Positions 61,001-64,000 of a stretch of DNA of 64,000 nucleotides are shown in pieces. Location of the stretch: positions 1-64,000 of the forward strand of contig JADQBA010000035.1 of assembly GCA_016903675.1 (NCBI GenBank). Direction: 5' to 3'. Each line of letters begins with the position of its first letter. The stretch's first letter is position 1. A model generated the notes under the pieces. That model saw nothing but the letters and a program-made list of their open reading frames with translations, made no database searches and was not told the DNA's origin. This stretch comes from Stigonema ocellatum SAG 48.90 = DSM 106950. GTDB taxonomy: Bacteria > Cyanobacteriota > Cyanobacteriia > Cyanobacteriales > Nostocaceae. The position numbers and the translations under genes are program-made.

Positions 61001-61996
61001 ATGGTTGACTTTCCTCGAAAAATTTTGGTGACAGGGGTAGCTGGCTTCCTTGGTTCACACTTGCTGGACAAACTTGTGGCATCCGGTCATGAGGTTGTTG
61101 GAATTGACAATCTTTCCATGGGAAAATTAGAAAACATTGCTGAGCATTTAACTAGCAAATCATTTCAATTCCTCCAGAAAGATATTACCGAAAAAACCAC
61201 ATTTGATAATTTAGACAATGATTTTGATTGTATTGTTCACTTAGCTGCTTTCAAAATTCCTCGTTATGGAAAAGCCATAGATACTCTGAAAATAAATTAT
61301 CAGGGTACAGAGAATGTTCTAGAGCTAGCAAGAAAGCTGAATTGTAAATGTGTGCTTGCCTCTACCTCTGACGTTTATGGTCGTAACCCCAAATTACCTT
61401 TTAACGAGGATGATAACTCAGTTATTGGCTCATCTAAAGTAGCTCGCTGGAGTTATGCTGTATCCAAACTTTTTGATGAGCATTTAGCCTTCGCTTACCA
61501 AGACAGCTACGGCATCCCGGTTGTGCTGCTGCGATTTTTTGGCTCTTATGGACCGCGCCATCACTTATCGTGGTGGGGTGGACCTCAGTCTGTTTTCATA
61601 GAACAAATATTGAATGATGAAGAAATCACCATTCATGGAGACGGACTACAAACCCGCAGTTTTACTTTTGTGAGCGATACTGTTGCGGGTATTTACGCTG
61701 CAACTGTAAAACCAGAAGCCAATGGGGAAATTTTTAATATTGGCAGCAATCATGAAATTACTATCCTCGATTTAGCTCAGACTATCAAGCGACTGAGCAA
61801 TACCCCAGGAGAACTCAAGCTGAAATTTATCCCCTATGAATCTTTTACAGGTGGTAAATACGAAGATGTTAGAAGACGTGTGCCTGATAGCACCCGTTGT
61901 GAAACAATTCTTGGTGTCAAGGCTATGGTGGGATTAGACGAGGGTCTATCTCGCACTATTGCATGGCAACGCAGTCTTAATCTCTACAAGTATTAA
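61001..61996 (+). CDS. NAD-dependent sugar epimerase/dehydratase
   Basis: Extended SDR of 331 residues acting on a nucleotide sugar. NAD loop ILVTGVAGFLGSHLLDKL, DNLSMGKLENI, TSDVYG then YAVSKLFDEHLAFAYQ with the catalytic tyrosine and lysine, RFFGSYGPRHHLSWWGG, and RSFTFVSDTVAGIYAA. It suits UDP-glucose 4-epimerase-like or dTDP-sugar enzymes; the exact reaction is not readable. Part of the polysaccharide operon; its upstream spacer is only 64 bp. Confidence 0.92.
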   Translation: MVDFPRKILVTGVAGFLGSHLLDKLVASGHEVVGIDNLSMGKLENIAEHLTSKSFQFLQKDITEKTTFDNLDNDFDCIVHLAAFKIPRYGKAIDTLKINYQGTENVLELARKLNCKCVLASTSDVYGRNPKLPFNEDDNSVIGSSKVARWSYAVSKLFDEHLAFAYQDSYGIPVVLLRFFGSYGPRHHLSWWGGPQSVFIEQILNDEEITIHGDGLQTRSFTFVSDTVAGIYAATVKPEANGEIFNIGSNHEITILDLAQTIKRLSNTPGELKLKFIPYESFTGGKYEDVRRRVPDSTRCETILGVKAMVGLDEGLSRTIAWQRSLNLYKY

Positions 61997-62265
61997 GCAG
62001 AGCGAGCAAATAAGAGTGCATCCTACAAGAGAATTCAGAAATCAGTCGTATTGGTAATTCGTAATTTGTAATTTCTGGTTCAGAACCCACAAAAGTTCTA
62101 GGTAAAATCAAAAACATTGCATTTTGATTTTGATATCGCTCTAGTCCATTTATACCTTGAGTAATTACGAATGACGGATGATCAATTACGACTTATTTTC
62201 ATTTCTGAAGACCGACTCCCCTATTCAACACTTATACAAACCTATAAAAATATCAGCTTATATAC
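61997..62265. other. Operon spacer with AT-rich hairpin
   Basis: AAAATCAAAA (62104-62113) pairs perfectly with TTTTGATTTT (62122-62131), which ends in a T tract and could stop transcription in part. GGTAATTCGTAATTTGTAATTT repeats at 62056-62077. No gene is seen; the 71-codon frame that overlaps the next gene's start is not called. Confidence 0.6.
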
Positions 62266-63567
62266 ATGAAAATCGGTATTATCGGTGGTGGGATGATGGG
62301 TCTGGCATTAGCTCATCGGCTTTCATTGCAAGGTTCTATGGTAACTGTCTTCGAGAGCAATCAGCAGCTTGGTGGACTTACCACTTATCATGATTACGGT
62401 CCATTTGTCTGGGATCGTTTCTATCATGTCATTCTACCGTCAGATACACATTTAATCAATTTTATCAAGGAAATTGGTCTTGAAGATCAGCTGCGTTGGG
62501 GTCCAACCCTGACAGGGTGCTATATAGACCAGCAGTTGTATTCAATTAGTAATACTATGGAATTTCTGCGCTTTCCTCCGCTTACTCTGATAGGCAAGTT
62601 GAGGTTGGCTTTTACTCTTTTGTATGGTTCACGCATCGAAAACTGGCAGCGGCTTGAGAAGATAACGGTTGAAGATTGGCTGCTAAAAATATCTGGCAGA
62701 AATACATACGAAAAGCTTTGGCAACCTTTGCTATTGGCTAAATTAGGAGAAAATTACAAGCGTGTTTCGGCTGTCTTTATTTGGTCATACATTAAACGAC
62801 TGTTTTCGGCTCGTGATTCTTCCTTGCACAAAGAGCAACTTGGGTATGTCGCGGGTGGTTACAAGACTGTTTTTGACCAGGTAAAAAAATTAGTTTGTGC
62901 TGCTGGAAGTGATATCCGCACTGGTGTTACGGTTGAACATATTGCACCTCACCCAAGCGGTGGAATATGGGTTGAACACGGTGGGGCAAAGGAGCATTTT
63001 GACAAAGTTATCTTCACAGGACCTGTGAATGTTCTACAACAGATTGTTGCCAAAGACTTAGTGAACATTGCTGGCGGTAGCTTTAGCGTGGAATACATGG
63101 GTGTCATCTGCATGGTACTCATTACCCGCAAGCCATTGGTACCTTATTATATTGTGAATCTTGCTGATCAACGTATACCCTTTACGGGAGTTATAGGTAT
63201 GAGTAATCTGGTTTCCTTGCAAGAAACCGCAGGATTACACATCACCTACTTTCCGAAATATCTGATTTCTGATGACCCTCTCTTGCAAGAGACAGATGAT
63301 GAATTGCGAAAGAGATTTTTCCAGGGACTACATTTGATGTTCCCAGATATAAAAGCAGATGACATTGTGGTAGCACACATTAATAGAGCAATGAAAATGC
63401 AGCCACTACAGGTTTTAAACTATTCAAAGCTGGTGCCAACAGTTGTCACTGAACATGATGATTTTTTTGTTCTCAACACCGCACAGTTTGTCAATAACAC
63501 CCTGAATAATAATACAGTCGTACAGCACGTTGATGAATTTGTTAAAAATGCGCCATTTCTCAAGTAA
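62266..63567 (+). CDS. FAD-dependent oxidoreductase (protoporphyrinogen oxidase-like)
   Basis: Flavoprotein of 433 residues. FAD loop IGIIGGGMMGLALAHRLSLQ and FESNQQLGGLTTYHDY, with RVSAVFIWSYIKRLFSA and GYVAGGYKTVFDQVKKLV in the middle. It belongs to the amine-oxidase superfamily branch found in cyanobacterial and archaeal polysaccharide loci, related to UDP-galactopyranose mutase and protoporphyrinogen oxidase. In such loci it is presumed to act on a sugar or lipid carrier; this is not proven. The ArnT-like gene follows after 38 bp. Confidence 0.85.
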   Translation: MKIGIIGGGMMGLALAHRLSLQGSMVTVFESNQQLGGLTTYHDYGPFVWDRFYHVILPSDTHLINFIKEIGLEDQLRWGPTLTGCYIDQQLYSISNTMEFLRFPPLTLIGKLRLAFTLLYGSRIENWQRLEKITVEDWLLKISGRNTYEKLWQPLLLAKLGENYKRVSAVFIWSYIKRLFSARDSSLHKEQLGYVAGGYKTVFDQVKKLVCAAGSDIRTGVTVEHIAPHPSGGIWVEHGGAKEHFDKVIFTGPVNVLQQIVAKDLVNIAGGSFSVEYMGVICMVLITRKPLVPYYIVNLADQRIPFTGVIGMSNLVSLQETAGLHITYFPKYLISDDPLLQETDDELRKRFFQGLHLMFPDIKADDIVVAHINRAMKMQPLQVLNYSKLVPTVVTEHDDFFVLNTAQFVNNTLNNNTVVQHVDEFVKNAPFLK

Positions 63568-63605
63568 GACTTGATTGCACAAGACGTAGCTCCACTTTAT
63601 AAAAC

Positions 63606-64000
63606 ATGACCTCTCATACTGCTAAGTCTGACATGCCAACACTGAAGAAGCATCTGTTGAAGGTTGACCCAAGTCTCTTTGCTGTACTTGCCTGCTTTAT
63701 TTTGTTTGCATGGGCAAGCTGGGGCAAGCTTGAATTACCATTCATTGACGTCGGTCGTGAGGTTGAGATTCCTGCTCGGATTCTAACAGGGCAAGTACTT
63801 TATCGAGATATAGCAACTTACTACGGTCCTCTCGCCTACTATGCTAATGCACTCTTCCTATTACTATTTGGGCAGCGATTGGAAGTGTTTTATGCAGTGG
63901 GGATTGGCTTGGCGTTAGTAGCAACATTACTGTTCTATCGCTTAGCAAAACGTCTCACGGATGGGCCTTGGGCAGCATTGTCCACCACATTTATGTTGAT
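63606..64000 (+). CDS. ArnT/PMT-like membrane glycosyltransferase (5' part)
   Basis: The first 131 residues of a gene that continues beyond the window. After a polar start, hydrophobic segments (LFAVLACFILFAWASW and YANALFLLLFGQRLEVFYAVGIGLALVATLLF) surround VGREVEIPARILTGQVLYRDIATYYGPLAYYANAL. The aspartate in DVGRE and the RDIATYYGPL block match the first extracytoplasmic loop of family 39 (ArnT/Pmt) transferases, which use a lipid-linked sugar donor on the outer face of the membrane. It is the natural end of the SMR-pair and sugar-nucleotide genes in this operon. Confidence 0.75.
   Translation, partial: MTSHTAKSDMPTLKKHLLKVDPSLFAVLACFILFAWASWGKLELPFIDVGREVEIPARILTGQVLYRDIATYYGPLAYYANALFLLLFGQRLEVFYAVGIGLALVATLLFYRLAKRLTDGPWAALSTTFML

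Overview
The window comes from a filamentous, probably heterocyst-forming cyanobacterium (Nostocales: Scytonema, Brasilonema, Tolypothrix or Calothrix type). The case rests on many GCGATCGC (HIP1-like) octamers, the acpP-fabF-tkt gene order, CrtO ketolase, glycolate dehydrogenase GlcE/GlcF, SipA and an RRM RNA-binding protein. It also rests on intergenic heptad arrays (GGGGAGT or ACTCCCC) and hairpin repeats between almost every pair of genes. There is no rRNA, tRNA or CRISPR array that I can support.

Layout. 0.4-3.1 kb: a response regulator followed by a CHASE2 histidine kinase. 3.7-9.6 kb: glycosyltransferase, acylphosphatase, cytochrome P450 (CYP110-like), a DUF2993 protein and beta-carotene ketolase CrtO. 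9.6-15.9 kb: a GAF histidine kinase with a repeat-derived insert, a saccharopine-dehydrogenase-like oxidoreductase, and small exported proteins including a LecA/PA-IL-like lectin, then a type II thioesterase. 16.1-18.9 kb: glcF and glcE on the minus strand. 19.8-23.1 kb: a PAS/HisKA_2 sensor kinase and a receiver-kinase hybrid, 14 bp apart. 23.3-25.8 kb: type II NADH dehydrogenase and an HdrB/SdhC-like CCG protein. 26.2-30.3 kb: acpP, fabF and transketolase. 30.5-39.4 kb: a broken VapBC pair, an ion channel, a deaminase, a NarL regulator with its probable kinase 3 kb away, an RRM protein, an SDR, a Spy-like protein, SipA and a peroxiredoxin. 39.4-43.1 kb: a debris zone with MITE-like elements, an IS200/IS605 right end inside an ELW-repeat gene, and small exported proteins. 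43.1-52.2 kb: a DnaJ-pentapeptide protein, an epimerase, a hydrolase, a Rieske oxygenase opposite a TetR regulator that carries a transposase-type zinc ribbon, DUF4058, an intact VapBC, AvtA and RimM. 52.2-56.0 kb: almost gene-free, with a 300-bp tandem duplication, MITEs, a dead tnpB and a dead reading frame. 56.0-64.0 kb: a surface-polysaccharide operon (WbpA/B/D/E-like diacetamido sugar pathway, two SMR half-transporters, an epimerase, an FAD enzyme and an incomplete ArnT-like glycosyltransferase).

The most unusual feature is how often mobile or simple repeats have become coding sequence. A GGGGAGT array adds a loop to a kinase ATPase domain and about 45 residues to the N terminus of RimM. 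A dispersed 28-bp repeat writes the C terminus of the ion channel, and a MITE end supplies the thioesterase stop codon. No single new system stands out with certainty. The best leads are the tandem duplication after rimM with paired micro-ORFs, the secreted lectin and its exported neighbours, and the TetR-zinc ribbon fusion.
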